Source: Phorcysia thermohydrogeniphila (GTDB lineage: Bacteria > Aquificota > Aquificia > Desulfurobacteriales > Desulfurobacteriaceae). From it: DNA of 64,000 bases. Each line of letters begins with the position of its first letter. Position 1 is the first letter of the stretch. A program made the position numbers and the translations under genes. The notes below the pieces were generated by a model. That model searched no databases. It worked only from the letters and a program-made list of their open reading frames with translations, and had not been told where the DNA came from. Below, piece after piece: positions 46,835 through 56,710 of this stretch. The DNA is taken from NCBI RefSeq assembly GCF_004339575.1, contig NZ_SMFV01000001.1:425119-489118 (forward strand), written 5' to 3'.

Positions 46835-47968
46835 ATGGGGGAGGAAAGATTTCAAGGAACGCGAATTAACGCTTACATAAGGGTTGACGACGGACAGTAT
46901 AGGGTAAGGGAGCTGGGGATTGAGGGTGTAATTCTGGAAGGAAGAATACCGGCCTTAGTAGAAGGAAAGTCAAAAAGGGTAACTTTAACAGTTCCCTTTG
47001 ACGGACAGAACCAGCTTGAAATAAAAGGTCTAAAGCTCGTCTGTAGCTACGGAAACGGCGAAACAGTATGCTACTTTAGGGAGCTCTCAAAAAGTCAAAA
47101 CGAAGCTATCAAAATGCTCCTTAGAGAGTGCAACTGGAAAAGGCTCGTCCCTTCAGAGAAGGAGTTTATGAACTATACAAAAGAAGAGAGGACGAGGGAA
47201 CTCCTCCTTTCCTTCATAGAAGAAGAGCGGAAGAAGAAACTGAGACTTCTGTCCTACACCTTAGCTGTAGCCCTCGGACTCCTCATAGTCGCAGTCTTTT
47301 TTAAGCTATTTGTGCTTCCCCTTAGACCCGTCGGTAAACCCTTAGAGGTAGCAGAAGTCAATCAAAAAGAAGTCTCCCAAAGTACTTCTGAAAGTCAAAC
47401 AGAACAAACAGAAACGGAAGAGATTCCGGACACGATAGAGGGCCTTCCGGAAGATTTGGTTGTCTCTAAGGTTGAGTGGAACAACATAAACACGATGGGA
47501 AAAGTTCCACCCTACTTTAACCCCGTTAACCCAAGCGAGTCAGCACCCAAAGAGACAGTAGCTAAAGAGGAGCAAAAAGAGCAAACCCTTGTGTCCACAA
47601 AGGAAACGTTACAAGCTCCACCCTTAAAAGAGCAGAAACAAGAGGTAAATGAGGAAAAAGAAGAAAAAGAAACCATAGAGAAAGAAGAGGAAATGGAAAA
47701 GCCCCAGCTTTCAGAAAGTGAGGATTACATCTGCATACAGGTCGCAAGCGATAGGAAACCGTCATGGCTCTTAAAGGTTTCAGAGGAACTAAAAGCATTC
47801 CCTTACGTCAGGGTAGAAAAAATAGGAAACGCCTATACCTTAAGAGTAGGCTTCTTTAAAGAGAGAGAAGAGGCTAAAAAGGTTTTAAGAGAAATTAAGA
47901 AACGTTACCCAAGAGCCTTTATGAGAACTTGCGCTTACAGACCCAAGAGGTGGGTTCATTCAGAGTGA
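46835..47968 (+). CDS. Membrane protein with PilZ-like N-terminus and SPOR C-terminus
   Basis: A 377-residue bitopic protein. The N-terminal cytoplasmic domain (about 8-98) reads RINAYIRVDDGQYRVRELGI, EGVILEG, then beta strands, resembling a PilZ domain (RxxxR...[D/N]xSxxG) with imperfect motif residues. A basic stretch and one membrane segment (about 139-162) follow. Next is a long acidic, Glu/Lys-rich linker (about 165-295). The SPOR-like domain (about 297-370; YICIQVASDRKPSWLL, YTLRVGFFKEREEAKKVL) should bind denuded septal glycan. The PilZ call is inference; SPOR is more secure. The end overlaps selU by 9 bp. Confidence 0.7.
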   Translation: MGEERFQGTRINAYIRVDDGQYRVRELGIEGVILEGRIPALVEGKSKRVTLTVPFDGQNQLEIKGLKLVCSYGNGETVCYFRELSKSQNEAIKMLLRECNWKRLVPSEKEFMNYTKEERTRELLLSFIEEERKKKLRLLSYTLAVALGLLIVAVFFKLFVLPLRPVGKPLEVAEVNQKEVSQSTSESQTEQTETEEIPDTIEGLPEDLVVSKVEWNNINTMGKVPPYFNPVNPSESAPKETVAKEEQKEQTLVSTKETLQAPPLKEQKQEVNEEKEEKETIEKEEEMEKPQLSESEDYICIQVASDRKPSWLLKVSEELKAFPYVRVEKIGNAYTLRVGFFKEREEAKKVLREIKKRYPRAFMRTCAYRPKRWVHSE

Positions 47969-48985
47969 GCTTAAGAGCTCCTTTAACTTCTCCTTAGCAT
48001 CCTGTAGGGTTCTTGCCTCTACCGTGTACTCGGTTTCAGGGGTTGAACGGCTGTAGAGCTTATCGTAGTAGTTGACCATAAGCTCCTTTACGGCTTCTTT
48101 ATAGTCTTCAGTCTCTATGAGGCTCTTGATGTGGCTGTACTTCTCCTCACCAAGTATCTTCCTTATTCTACTTAAGGCCTGCAGGTAAACAGAAGGTGGA
48201 AAGTCTCCGACGCCGTAGTCCTCTAAGGACACTTTTACCCTTTCCTCAAGGGGAAGGGTAAGAAGGAGTTTTCTTCCCCTCTCCATAGCTCTCCAAAAAG
48301 CGTCCGGGATGAAGAGTTTTCCTATCTTTTTACTCTCCCCTTCAACGAGGACGTAAGGAGCACCTTTTAACCTTTCAAGCTCCTGCCAAAGGTAGGCGTC
48401 AAACATTTTCTGTGAAGGCTGTTTTAAGCCTATTCCGCCAAAAACAGACCCTCTGTGACCGGCAAGCCCTTCAAGGTCTACTACAGGGTAACCTTCCTCT
48501 TTTAGCTCCCTCAGGATTCTCGTCTTCCCGGCTCCAGTAGGGCCGTAGAGAACTACTACTTTAAGATTTTCCGATATCTCCTCTATCCTCTTCAGGATAA
48601 ACTGCCTAAAGGCCCTATACCCCCCTCTAAGCCTAAAAACGTGAACGCCTGTCAGGTTGCATATAGTAGCGACGGCCAAGCTCCTCATTCCTCCCCGCCA
48701 GCAGTAGACGGCAACCTGACCTTCCCTTTCCCTGATTTCTCGGATTCTGCTCACTATGGCGTGGAGCTTTGGGCCAATCAGCTTCAGGGCAAAAAGTCTT
48801 GCCTCCTTCTCTCCCTTCTCGTAGTAAACCTTAGAAACTTCCTCACGCTCTTCCTTACTAAAGAGGGGGACGCTCACAGCTCCCGGAATGTGAAACTCCT
48901 CAAACTCTTCCTTCGTTCTTACATCTACCAGCTTAAAGCCCTTACTTAAGGCCTCTTCTACTGTAACCTCTCTTACCAGCTCCAT
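47960..48985 (-). CDS. selU: tRNA 2-selenouridine synthase
   Basis: MnmH/SelU converts 2-thiouridine at the wobble base to 2-selenouridine using selenophosphate. It has 341 residues. The N-terminal rhodanese domain has the catalytic Cys95 in YCWRGGMRS. The P-loop domain has LYGPTGAGKT and GHRGSVFGG. The ATG at 48985 has AGGAGAGGG just upstream; a longer frame from 49027 adds 14 residues without support. It implies a selenium pathway (SelD) elsewhere. It overlaps the upstream methyltransferase by 44 bp. Confidence 0.92.
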   Translation of the reverse strand: MELVREVTVEEALSKGFKLVDVRTKEEFEEFHIPGAVSVPLFSKEEREEVSKVYYEKGEKEARLFALKLIGPKLHAIVSRIREIREREGQVAVYCWRGGMRSLAVATICNLTGVHVFRLRGGYRAFRQFILKRIEEISENLKVVVLYGPTGAGKTRILRELKEEGYPVVDLEGLAGHRGSVFGGIGLKQPSQKMFDAYLWQELERLKGAPYVLVEGESKKIGKLFIPDAFWRAMERGRKLLLTLPLEERVKVSLEDYGVGDFPPSVYLQALSRIRKILGEEKYSHIKSLIETEDYKEAVKELMVNYYDKLYSRSTPETEYTVEARTLQDAKEKLKELLSSL

Positions 48986-49676
48986 CCCTCTCCTTGACCC
49001 TAAAACGGACGACCCCAAATCCTCCAATTGGCAAGTTAAAACCGAGTTTCCTCTCTATCCTATCGCTTAAGAATCCATCCACACATAAATTAAGAGTCGT
49101 GTAAAAGGTGTCAAAGGTGACAATTTTGTCAGTTATCTCCCTTGCAAAACGCGCAAAGCTTTTTATTTCGTCAAGGGAGAGAAAGTTAGCCTTCCTGTAG
49201 GCTGTTGCTTTTAGCAGGGACTTAAAATAGCGGTAGGCGGAAAGGAGGGAATACTTATTAAGGAAACCCACGACAACAGCTTCCTTTGCCACTTTTACGG
49301 CCTCAACAAAGGCCTTCCTCCCATCACCGATAAACTCAAGGCTCGTTATAAAGAGGACAACATCTACGCTATTTTTCTTAAAAGGAAGGTGGTGGGCGTC
49401 GCCCCTAACTAGCTTTTTAAGGCCTTTTCTCCTTGCAACTCTTAACATATCCTCAGAGATGTCAATTCCTATTGGCTCTTTAAACCCTTCCTCCACTAAG
49501 GTTTTTATCCAAATACCGGTACCACATCCTACTTCAAGAATTTCTTTATCCCTCTTATCCTCAAGAACCTTAAGAAGGAGCTCTCTCTCAAAGCTAAAGA
49601 CCTTCTTACCGAATTCCGTTTCAAAAAAGCTATCGTACTCCTCGGCTACTTTTCCGCAGAAAGCATTACTCTCCAA
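48942..49676 (-). CDS. Class I SAM-dependent methyltransferase
   Basis: A 244-residue Methyltransf_11-type protein. Motif I is ILEVGCGTGIWIKTL, followed by IGIDISEDMLRVARRKG, VRGDAHHLPFKKNSVDVVLF (motif II/post II) and AVVVGFLNKYS. The substrate is unknown. The start is TTG at 49676, with GGGAGGGAG 5 nt upstream, inside the end of nurA. The 3' end runs 44 bp into selU, so nurA-methyltransferase-selU form one transcript. A role in tRNA modification with SelU is possible but not shown. Confidence 0.85.
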   Translation of the reverse strand: MESNAFCGKVAEEYDSFFETEFGKKVFSFERELLLKVLEDKRDKEILEVGCGTGIWIKTLVEEGFKEPIGIDISEDMLRVARRKGLKKLVRGDAHHLPFKKNSVDVVLFITSLEFIGDGRKAFVEAVKVAKEAVVVGFLNKYSLLSAYRYFKSLLKATAYRKANFLSLDEIKSFARFAREITDKIVTFDTFYTTLNLCVDGFLSDRIERKLGFNLPIGGFGVVRFRVKERDGAGKRGYSRRGLK

Positions 49677-50736
49677 GGGACTCCCTCCCAGTTACCCCTC
49701 TGTGCTTAAGAAGCTCAACGGTAAATTCAACGTCACTGCTTTTTATCTTAACGAGCTCGTGGACGTCCCTTAAAGGGTATGGATACCCCCTAACCGCATA
49801 GTATCTAAGTATAGACAGAGCATCCTGCGGTTTTAGAGCCGTTTCAACCTTAAGGACGCTTCCCTTTGGAAGGCGGAAGAAAAAGGAGTAAAACTCAAAA
49901 CCCCTCAGCTTTTCTTCAAATTTTTCAGGAAACTTAAACTTTTTCTCCTTTGTCACAGAAACCCTGATAGGCTTCGTGTAACCCGGAGGAAGGTCAAGGG
50001 AATTAAGGACTGCAACGTCAGGAAGGAGCGGGTCAAAGGAATAATTTCGGGAATCGGAGTGTTTAGACACAGAAATGATTTTATCTACCCCCTTTTTAAG
50101 CAAGAGGTAGAGGGAATAAAGGTACTCTAAGTACTCCAAGTAACCTGCAACAACAGCAAATTCTCTGCCAGAGGCAAACTTTTTGAGCTCGCCGTAGTAC
50201 CTTGCTGAATCAATCGGGAACTCTGAAGAAAGAGAAAAGTTAGGAACTAAAAAGTCTTTAAAGAGTTCCTCTACTTTTGCTTTAAGCTCTGGAGGAACCT
50301 CCTGATTAAAAACCGAAGGCCTCACCATTGCGCCGACTATAGAACCGTCAAGGAGGATGTACGAGACGCTGTCACAGTTAAGGAGGGCCGTCTTAAACTC
50401 CAATATACCCATAAGTATCCTTATCCTTGCGTCTGAGTACTCCTCAGGCTTAAGGAGGTCTATGTCCACTAAAAACCTTTCCCCTCCTTTAACCCTCTGA
50501 CCATCCCTATACAGGACGCTCCCAGCTCCAACGGCGTAGAGGACGTAACCAGCAAAAGACTTTCTGTTCCTGCTGCCGTCAACCGCAACAGTAGAGTCTG
50601 GCCTAAACTCTTCCGGCAGTTCAGAAATCCAGACTTCCCACACTCTCTCTTCTAAAGTAGCGTAATTCCCCTCAATAAGCTTGAGCCGGTCTTTTTTTCT
50701 AAGGGCTGTTTCTATAAGGTATCTCTTTATAGCCAT
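49666..50736 (-). CDS. nurA: NurA domain nuclease
   Basis: A 356-residue NurA-family 5'-3' nuclease. VAVDGSRNRKSFAGYVLYAVGA (Asp53) and SYILLDGSIVGAM (Asp130) give the acidic catalytic residues. SVSKHSDSRNYSFD and the C-terminal FFRLPKGSVLKVE...DVHELVKI segments also fit. NurA normally works with the HerA helicase in end resection; no herA is in this window. The ATG at 50736 follows TAGGAGGGG. It diverges from a transpeptidase gene with a perfect palindrome in the 48-bp gap. Confidence 0.85.
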   Translation of the reverse strand: MAIKRYLIETALRKKDRLKLIEGNYATLEERVWEVWISELPEEFRPDSTVAVDGSRNRKSFAGYVLYAVGAGSVLYRDGQRVKGGERFLVDIDLLKPEEYSDARIRILMGILEFKTALLNCDSVSYILLDGSIVGAMVRPSVFNQEVPPELKAKVEELFKDFLVPNFSLSSEFPIDSARYYGELKKFASGREFAVVAGYLEYLEYLYSLYLLLKKGVDKIISVSKHSDSRNYSFDPLLPDVAVLNSLDLPPGYTKPIRVSVTKEKKFKFPEKFEEKLRGFEFYSFFFRLPKGSVLKVETALKPQDALSILRYYAVRGYPYPLRDVHELVKIKSSDVEFTVELLKHRGVTGRESLGE

Positions 50737-50752
50737 TTTAACCCCTCCTAAC

Positions 50753-50769
50753 GGCATATATTATATGCC
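50753..50769. promoter_or_regulatory. Perfect inverted repeat between nurA and transpeptidase gene
   Basis: GGCATATA-T-TATATGCC, two 8-base arms around a single T, fills the middle of the 48-bp divergent gap. It lies directly between the ribosome binding sites of the two genes. It could be an operator for a dimeric repressor of both genes. The A/T-rich core may instead contain overlapping -10 boxes. It is too short and tightly closed to be a good RNA hairpin. Confidence 0.5.
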
Positions 50770-50784
50770 CTGCAGGAGGTAAGA

Positions 50785-52047
50785 ATGAAAAAGGTTTGGA
50801 CGTTTCTACTATTTGCTGGCCTATTAGCTTTCGCAGGAGGATTTCTTTTAAAGAGCTCTGACGGAAAAGAAACGGTTACAGAAAGGGCTGAACAGACCAT
50901 TAATAAAAGCCAACTTTCACGTTCTCGTCCCCAAAAGAAAGAGAATCCTCAAGAAGAGTTTGTAAAAAAACTCCTTTCCGACTTTTCATTACAGTTTTCT
51001 CTGTTCAAACAGTCCACTCTTGAGAATAACAGATACGTTTACAAGGACAGAAATATAACTGTAATTTTCACTGTAGACCCTCTTTTTCAAAAAGCTGTAG
51101 AAAAGGAATTTAAACGCTTTCGCGTAAAGTACGGAGCTTACGTTGCAATAGATGCCGATACCGGAAAAGTCCTCGCCGCTGTCTCAAGCACAGACTATCC
51201 AGACCTTACCTTTAAGAGAACCTTCCCGGCAGCTTCAACCTTCAAGATAGTTACTGCTGCAGCAGCCCTTGAAACTGGATTAGCAACCCCTAATACCGAA
51301 ATGGTCTGCGGTGGAACGGGAGACTCATGCTCCCCGTCTGTTTGGCTTAACAGCCGCTACAAGGTTAAACGGAGGTTTGCTGAATCCTTTGCTACTTCAG
51401 CCAATCCATTTTTTGGTAACTTGGGAAGACTCCTTGGGAAAGAGACACTCTTAGAGTTTGCCAGAAAGTTCGGTTTTAACAGGAAGGACTACGGTTTTCC
51501 GTGGGGAATACTTAGGGAACCCCTTGACGATTATGACATAGCCCTGACTGCAGCAGGACTCGGAGAAACGAGAACGAGCCCCTTCCACCAAGCCCTCATA
51601 GCCTCCGTAATAGAGAACGAAGGAATCATGGTAAAACCTACGCTAATAGAAAAAGTACTCACTACAGACGGAAGGCCGCTATACACCTTTAGGAAAGAGC
51701 TCTTCGGACGTGTTGTATCCGTTGGTACAGCCAGAGCAATTAGAGAAATGATGCTCCTTACCGTCAAGCAGGGAACGGTGTCCGACAAGAGACACTTTAG
51801 GAGACTAAGGAGGTTCTACCCGAGAATAGTTATAGGTGGAAAAACGGGAACTCTTTCGGAGCTCACTTACCCGGAAGGGAGATGCGAGTGGTTTACAGGT
51901 TTCATGGAGTATAACGGAAGGCATATTGCTTTCTCCTCCCTTGCCGTTAACAACCACTACTTTTACATAACAGGATATGAGATAGCTGCCGTAGCTTCCG
52001 CAGATTTTGCTAAACTTTACAGAAACTTTGCCGTAAGGGGGAGATGA
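50785..52047 (+). CDS. Penicillin-binding transpeptidase-domain protein (short)
   Basis: A 420-residue protein. An N-terminal membrane anchor (about 4-22) and a Ser/Lys/Glu-rich linker precede a lone transpeptidase domain. It has STFK (Ser151, Lys154), SAN (205-207) and KTGT (353-356), so it should be catalytically competent. The large PBP2/FtsI dimerisation domain is missing, making it about half the size of FtsI at 3170. It may be a minor DD-transpeptidase or, less likely, a class D beta-lactamase relative. GCAGGAGG precedes the ATG. It overlaps the HIT gene by 4 bp. Confidence 0.82.
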   Translation: MKKVWTFLLFAGLLAFAGGFLLKSSDGKETVTERAEQTINKSQLSRSRPQKKENPQEEFVKKLLSDFSLQFSLFKQSTLENNRYVYKDRNITVIFTVDPLFQKAVEKEFKRFRVKYGAYVAIDADTGKVLAAVSSTDYPDLTFKRTFPAASTFKIVTAAAALETGLATPNTEMVCGGTGDSCSPSVWLNSRYKVKRRFAESFATSANPFFGNLGRLLGKETLLEFARKFGFNRKDYGFPWGILREPLDDYDIALTAAGLGETRTSPFHQALIASVIENEGIMVKPTLIEKVLTTDGRPLYTFRKELFGRVVSVGTARAIREMMLLTVKQGTVSDKRHFRRLRRFYPRIVIGGKTGTLSELTYPEGRCEWFTGFMEYNGRHIAFSSLAVNNHYFYITGYEIAAVASADFAKLYRNFAVRGR

Positions 52048-52388
52048 TGTGCGTCTTCTGCGAGATTATTAACGGGGAGCTCCCTGCGAAGGTAGTTTAC
52101 GAGGATGAAAAGGTCATAGCCTTCCACGACATCAACCCTCAGGCCCCTGTTCACATCCTAATAGTTCCAAAGGAGCACATACCTACAGTCAACGACCTTG
52201 AGGAGAAACACGCCGAGGTGGTTGGACACATCTTCCTCGTTGCAAAGAAGATAGCCCAAGACATGGGCTTTGCAGAAAATGGCTACCGTATACTAATCAA
52301 CTGCAACAGGGATGGTGGACAGGAGGTATACCACATTCACTTTCACCTTCTTGCAGGGAAACCACTGGGTCCAATGCTCTGCAGATAA
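52044..52388 (+). CDS. HIT family nucleotide hydrolase (HinT-like)
   Basis: A 114-residue histidine-triad protein. CVFCEIINGELPAKVVYEDE at the start and YHIHFHLLAGKPLG at the end carry the HxHxHxx triad. HinT-type members hydrolyse adenosine phosphoramidates. Two ATGs (52044, 52047) are possible; GGGGGAG lies upstream. It overlaps the transpeptidase gene by 4 bp and ends 2 bp from the convergent GGDEF gene. Confidence 0.93.
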   Translation: MMCVFCEIINGELPAKVVYEDEKVIAFHDINPQAPVHILIVPKEHIPTVNDLEEKHAEVVGHIFLVAKKIAQDMGFAENGYRILINCNRDGGQEVYHIHFHLLAGKPLGPMLCR

Positions 52389-52390
52389 AC

Positions 52391-53464
52391 CTATCCACTT
52401 TTCCTCTTCTCTTCGTACATAGCCTTATCTGCTTTATCAAGGGCTTCGGTAAAAGACTCCTCCGGCGAGTTCCACAAAGAATAGCCCAAGGAAACACTTA
52501 AGGGGGGCGTTAGCCCCTCCTGTTCATTAACGTAGCCTAAGTTGTTCCTTATTCTCTTAACGATCTTTTCCATGACTTCTTCATTCGCCCTTGGAATCAA
52601 GACAATAAACTCGTCTCCTCCAACCCTAAATATCCTATCTCCTCCTCTTAACGAAGCTTTGAGGACTTCAACCATTCTAACAATGTAACGGTCTCCCTCT
52701 TTATGGCCGAGGGTATCGTTTATGAGCTTGAGGTCGTCTATATCGGCAAAGAGAATTCCTACGGGGAACATCTCCCTATGTTTTCTCAGAAGCTTGAGCT
52801 GCTCGTTTAAGAAGTGTCTATTGTAAGTGTCCGTCAGAGGGTCCCTAAAAGCGTAGTACTTTATCTTACTTGGAACTACGAGGGTGGTTAAAAAGTTTAT
52901 GGAATCGGCCAAATCGTTGAAAGCCTCAAAGATTGTCCTTAGTCCCAAGTTCCTATAACGAGGGTACCTTTTCACAACATGCTCAGCGGTTAGCTCTTCT
53001 ATTCTGTTTAGAATGAGGAAGTAGTCACTTCTAAACCTCTTTTTCCGCCTTATAGTAACTCTTCTCTGAAAAGCATTAAGGAAGAGGTTGGCCTGAAAGA
53101 GCATCTGGGAGTGGTCTATCTTCTCTATTACCTTGTTGGTAACGAGCTTCATCCCCTGACAGCCACTTGCTATCCCTAAGAAGTACTCCTCCTCCTCTTC
53201 CCGGTAGATGAGGGGAATAACGCAGTTCAAGCTACCAGTGTAACACCTGCAGATGAAAGGTCTCTTCTCCCTTTTTGCCCTTTCAAGCCACTCCTTAAGT
53301 TCAGACTCATACTCCTCAGCTTTCGGAGCCATAAAATCGGAAAAAACGAGGTTTCCTTCCTCGTCCCAGAGCATTGTGGAGGCTCCCAAAGGCATGAAGA
53401 ACTTCTGGAAAAGCCTCCCTGCCTCTTCTGCAGAAATGAACTCTTCAAGCTTTCCCGCCTTCAT
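52391..53464 (-). CDS. Diguanylate cyclase with PocR-like sensor domain
   Basis: A 357-residue protein. The N-terminal part (about 8-140) resembles a PocR ligand-binding domain, with a cysteine cluster (FICRCYTGSLNCVIPLIY) and EYFLGIASGCQ. A helical linker follows. The GGDEF domain has DPLTDTYNRHFL, ADIDDLKLINDTLGHKEGD and GGDEF at 281-285. An RxxD (RGGD) lies five residues before it, matching the product-inhibition site. It should make c-di-GMP. It is the last gene of the metH-to-hisE run, 6 bp after hisE. The signal sensed is unknown; one-carbon compounds or metals are possible. Confidence 0.88.
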   Translation of the reverse strand: MKAGKLEEFISAEEAGRLFQKFFMPLGASTMLWDEEGNLVFSDFMAPKAEEYESELKEWLERAKREKRPFICRCYTGSLNCVIPLIYREEEEEYFLGIASGCQGMKLVTNKVIEKIDHSQMLFQANLFLNAFQRRVTIRRKKRFRSDYFLILNRIEELTAEHVVKRYPRYRNLGLRTIFEAFNDLADSINFLTTLVVPSKIKYYAFRDPLTDTYNRHFLNEQLKLLRKHREMFPVGILFADIDDLKLINDTLGHKEGDRYIVRMVEVLKASLRGGDRIFRVGGDEFIVLIPRANEEVMEKIVKRIRNNLGYVNEQEGLTPPLSVSLGYSLWNSPEESFTEALDKADKAMYEEKRKSG

Positions 53465-53470
53465 CTTCCC

Positions 53471-53761
53471 CTACTTCATTCGTTTTTTAAGTTCTTCTCC
53501 TACTTCTTCCCACGTTATACCAGAGTTTACCAGAGCAACTGTTAGGTGGTAAAGTAAGTCAGCTGTCTCATAAATTGCGTGCTCCTTATCCTTTGATTTA
53601 AAGGCTAAAATAACTTCTACTGCTTCTTCACCAACTTTCTGGAGAATCTTGTCCTCTCCCTTCTTAAAAAGCTTAGCTGTATATGAACCTTCCGGAAGCT
53701 TCTCTTTCCTTTCCTTCACTATCCTGTAGAGTTCTGAAATAACTGTGCCAAAATCATTCAT
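53471..53761 (-). CDS. hisE: Phosphoribosyl-ATP pyrophosphatase
   Basis: Second step of histidine synthesis. It has 96 residues: [44 protein letters not shown], and [14 protein letters not shown], the all-alpha MazG-like HisE fold with its Glu ligands. The ATG at 53761 is preceded by GGAGAGAGG. It overlaps hisI by 8 bp. Separate hisI and hisE genes, rather than a fused hisIE, are found here. Confidence 0.94.
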   Translation of the reverse strand: MNDFGTVISELYRIVKERKEKLPEGSYTAKLFKKGEDKILQKVGEEAVEVILAFKSKDKEHAIYETADLLYHLTVALVNSGITWEEVGEELKKRMK

Positions 53762-54113
53762 CCTCTCTCTCCGCAAGGGTTCTAAAAAAGCAGGAGTACT
53801 CCCCAGTATGACAGGCAACTCCCTCCTGCTCAACAACGTAGAGGAGCGTATCAGAATCACAGTCAAGGAGAATTCTCTTTACCTTCTGAACGTTCCCCGA
53901 AGTTTCCCCTTTCTTCCATATTTTCTGTCTTGAGCGGGAGTAATAATGGGCGTAGCCGGTTTCTATGGTTTTTTCAAGAGCTTCCCTGTTTGCGTAGGCA
54001 ACCATTAAAACGCTACCGCTCTTTTCGTCCTGAACAACTACCGGAACTAACCCTTTCCCCTTTTCAAAGTCAATACTATTTAAGAGCTCCCTATCGCAGT
54101 TTAGCATTGCCAC
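53754..54113 (-). CDS. hisI: Phosphoribosyl-AMP cyclohydrolase
   Basis: Third step of histidine synthesis. The 119 residues show [69 protein letters not shown] and [10 protein letters not shown], including the zinc and magnesium ligands. The start is GTG at 54113, 1 bp after the ahcY stop; an ATG two codons later (54107) is the alternative. It overlaps hisE by 8 bp. The other his genes are elsewhere. Confidence 0.95.
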   Translation of the reverse strand: MAMLNCDRELLNSIDFEKGKGLVPVVVQDEKSGSVLMVAYANREALEKTIETGYAHYYSRSRQKIWKKGETSGNVQKVKRILLDCDSDTLLYVVEQEGVACHTGEYSCFFRTLAEREDE

Positions 54114-54114
54114 C

Positions 54115-55407
<1,293 letters not shown>

Positions 55408-55415
55408 TTATCAGA

Positions 55416-56411
55416 CTACGAAAGCATCTCTAATTCTTCAAAATCTAAGGATTCAAATGCCAGTTCAAGCTCCTTAAAGAGATTTTTCTTTACCTCTTCA
55501 AGACTTCCTTTTGTCTCGTAACCGGCAGCCATCTTATGGCCACCGCCACCAAGTTTTTTAGCTATCTCAGCTACGTTAATCTTTCCTTTTGACCTAAGCG
55601 AAACTTTCCAGCTCTCCTTTTCAATTTCTTTGAAAAAGATAGCAACTTCAACGCCTGCTATTGAGCGGGGATAGTTGATGAAACCTTCTGTTTCTTCAAG
55701 AAAAGCTTCTGTTTCTTCAAGGAATTTTCTGTAAACCGTGATGTGAGCCACTTTTCCATCAAGAGCAAACTCAAGAGTTTTTAGAACAAGCTCTAAGAGT
55801 TTAAAGCGGTTTATCCTATTTCTCTCAAACAGGTTAAACCTAACAACGTAAGGGTCTACCCCCTTTTTAAGGAGCTCCGCCGCTACCTCGTGGGTCCTTG
55901 GAGAGGTATTGTTATAGCTAAAGCCACCGGTATCGGTAAATATTCCGGTATAAATCGGAAGAGCCACTTCGTAGGTAATTTTTTCCGGGTCTATTAGGAC
56001 CATGAGCTCGTAGGAAAGCTCACACGTACTTGATATGTTAGGTTCAACTATGGCAAAGTTGGTAAAGGGCTCAGCTGTTATGTGGTGGTCTATGACTATG
56101 GATTTTTCTGCAGGGATACTTTCAAAACCTGTACGCTTCGGCTCTGAAACGTCAGTTATTATCACCCAATCGTACTGTTCGTCCAGTTTCTCTTTAACCT
56201 CTACTTTGTTAATCCCCGGCAAAAAGTCAAAAAAGTAGGGGATTCTATCCCTGTAAACTACTCTTACATCCTTCCCCAAGCTTTTTAGGAAGCTAAACCA
56301 GCCAAGGGAGCTCCCTATCGCATCTCCATCAGGATTTTTGTGGGTCGTTATCAGGATTTTTCCATCAATACCTTTAAGGAGCTCCGCCATTTCTTTCCTT
56401 GACAGTTTCAC
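55416..56411 (-). CDS. nrnA: DHH-family nanoRNase/pAp phosphatase (NrnA-like)
   Basis: A 331-residue DHH/DHHA1 phosphoesterase. Metal motifs are TTHKNPDGDAIGSSLG, ITDVSEP, the DHH motif VIDHHITAEPF and GIFTDTGGF. The C-terminal DHHA1 has LGGGGHKMAAGYE. NrnA degrades short RNAs and pAp and can clear pGpG from c-di-GMP turnover, notable because a GGDEF gene closes this operon. The start is GTG at 56411, overlapping rbfA by 4 bp. Confidence 0.92.
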   Translation of the reverse strand: MKLSRKEMAELLKGIDGKILITTHKNPDGDAIGSSLGWFSFLKSLGKDVRVVYRDRIPYFFDFLPGINKVEVKEKLDEQYDWVIITDVSEPKRTGFESIPAEKSIVIDHHITAEPFTNFAIVEPNISSTCELSYELMVLIDPEKITYEVALPIYTGIFTDTGGFSYNNTSPRTHEVAAELLKKGVDPYVVRFNLFERNRINRFKLLELVLKTLEFALDGKVAHITVYRKFLEETEAFLEETEGFINYPRSIAGVEVAIFFKEIEKESWKVSLRSKGKINVAEIAKKLGGGGHKMAAGYETKGSLEEVKKNLFKELELAFESLDFEELEMLS

Positions 56412-56710
56412 AGTAACTCCTCCGGCGAAACGACAAATTCAGGCCTTGGAACAATCCTTATCTTTAGACGCTTACCTAAAAGGTGATGTATGTAACCTGC
56501 AGCTCTGTTCAAGGTTTCAACTGCCGTTAAGGCGTCTTCTTTCTTGAGGGCGGAAATGAATACTGTGGCCTTACTCCCGTCCTTTGAAAGGTGCACGTCA
56601 CGAACCGTTATAAAAAGGTTCTCGGGTAAGTCTATTTCGCTCCGTATAATATCAGAGAGTTCTCTTATAAGAAGCGACCTTAGCCTCTCTCTCCTTCTCT
56701 CTCTCATCAC
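56408..56710 (-). CDS. rbfA: Ribosome-binding factor A
   Basis: 30S maturation factor with a KH-like fold. It has 100 residues: RRRERLRSLLIRELSDIIRSEI, ITVRDVHLSKDGSKATVFISAL, then YIHHLLGKRLKIRIVPRPEF. It is adjacent to nrnA, as in many bacteria where rbfA and nrnA follow one another. The start is GTG at 56710 or ATG at 56707. It overlaps pmbA's end by about 4 bp. Confidence 0.93.
   Translation of the reverse strand: MMRERRRERLRSLLIRELSDIIRSEIDLPENLFITVRDVHLSKDGSKATVFISALKKEDALTAVETLNRAAGYIHHLLGKRLKIRIVPRPEFVVSPEELL

Noticed and set aside
47960-48985. Selenoprotein (in-frame UGA) near selU
   Set aside because: No gene nearby needs UGA read-through; selU itself uses Cys at the active site.
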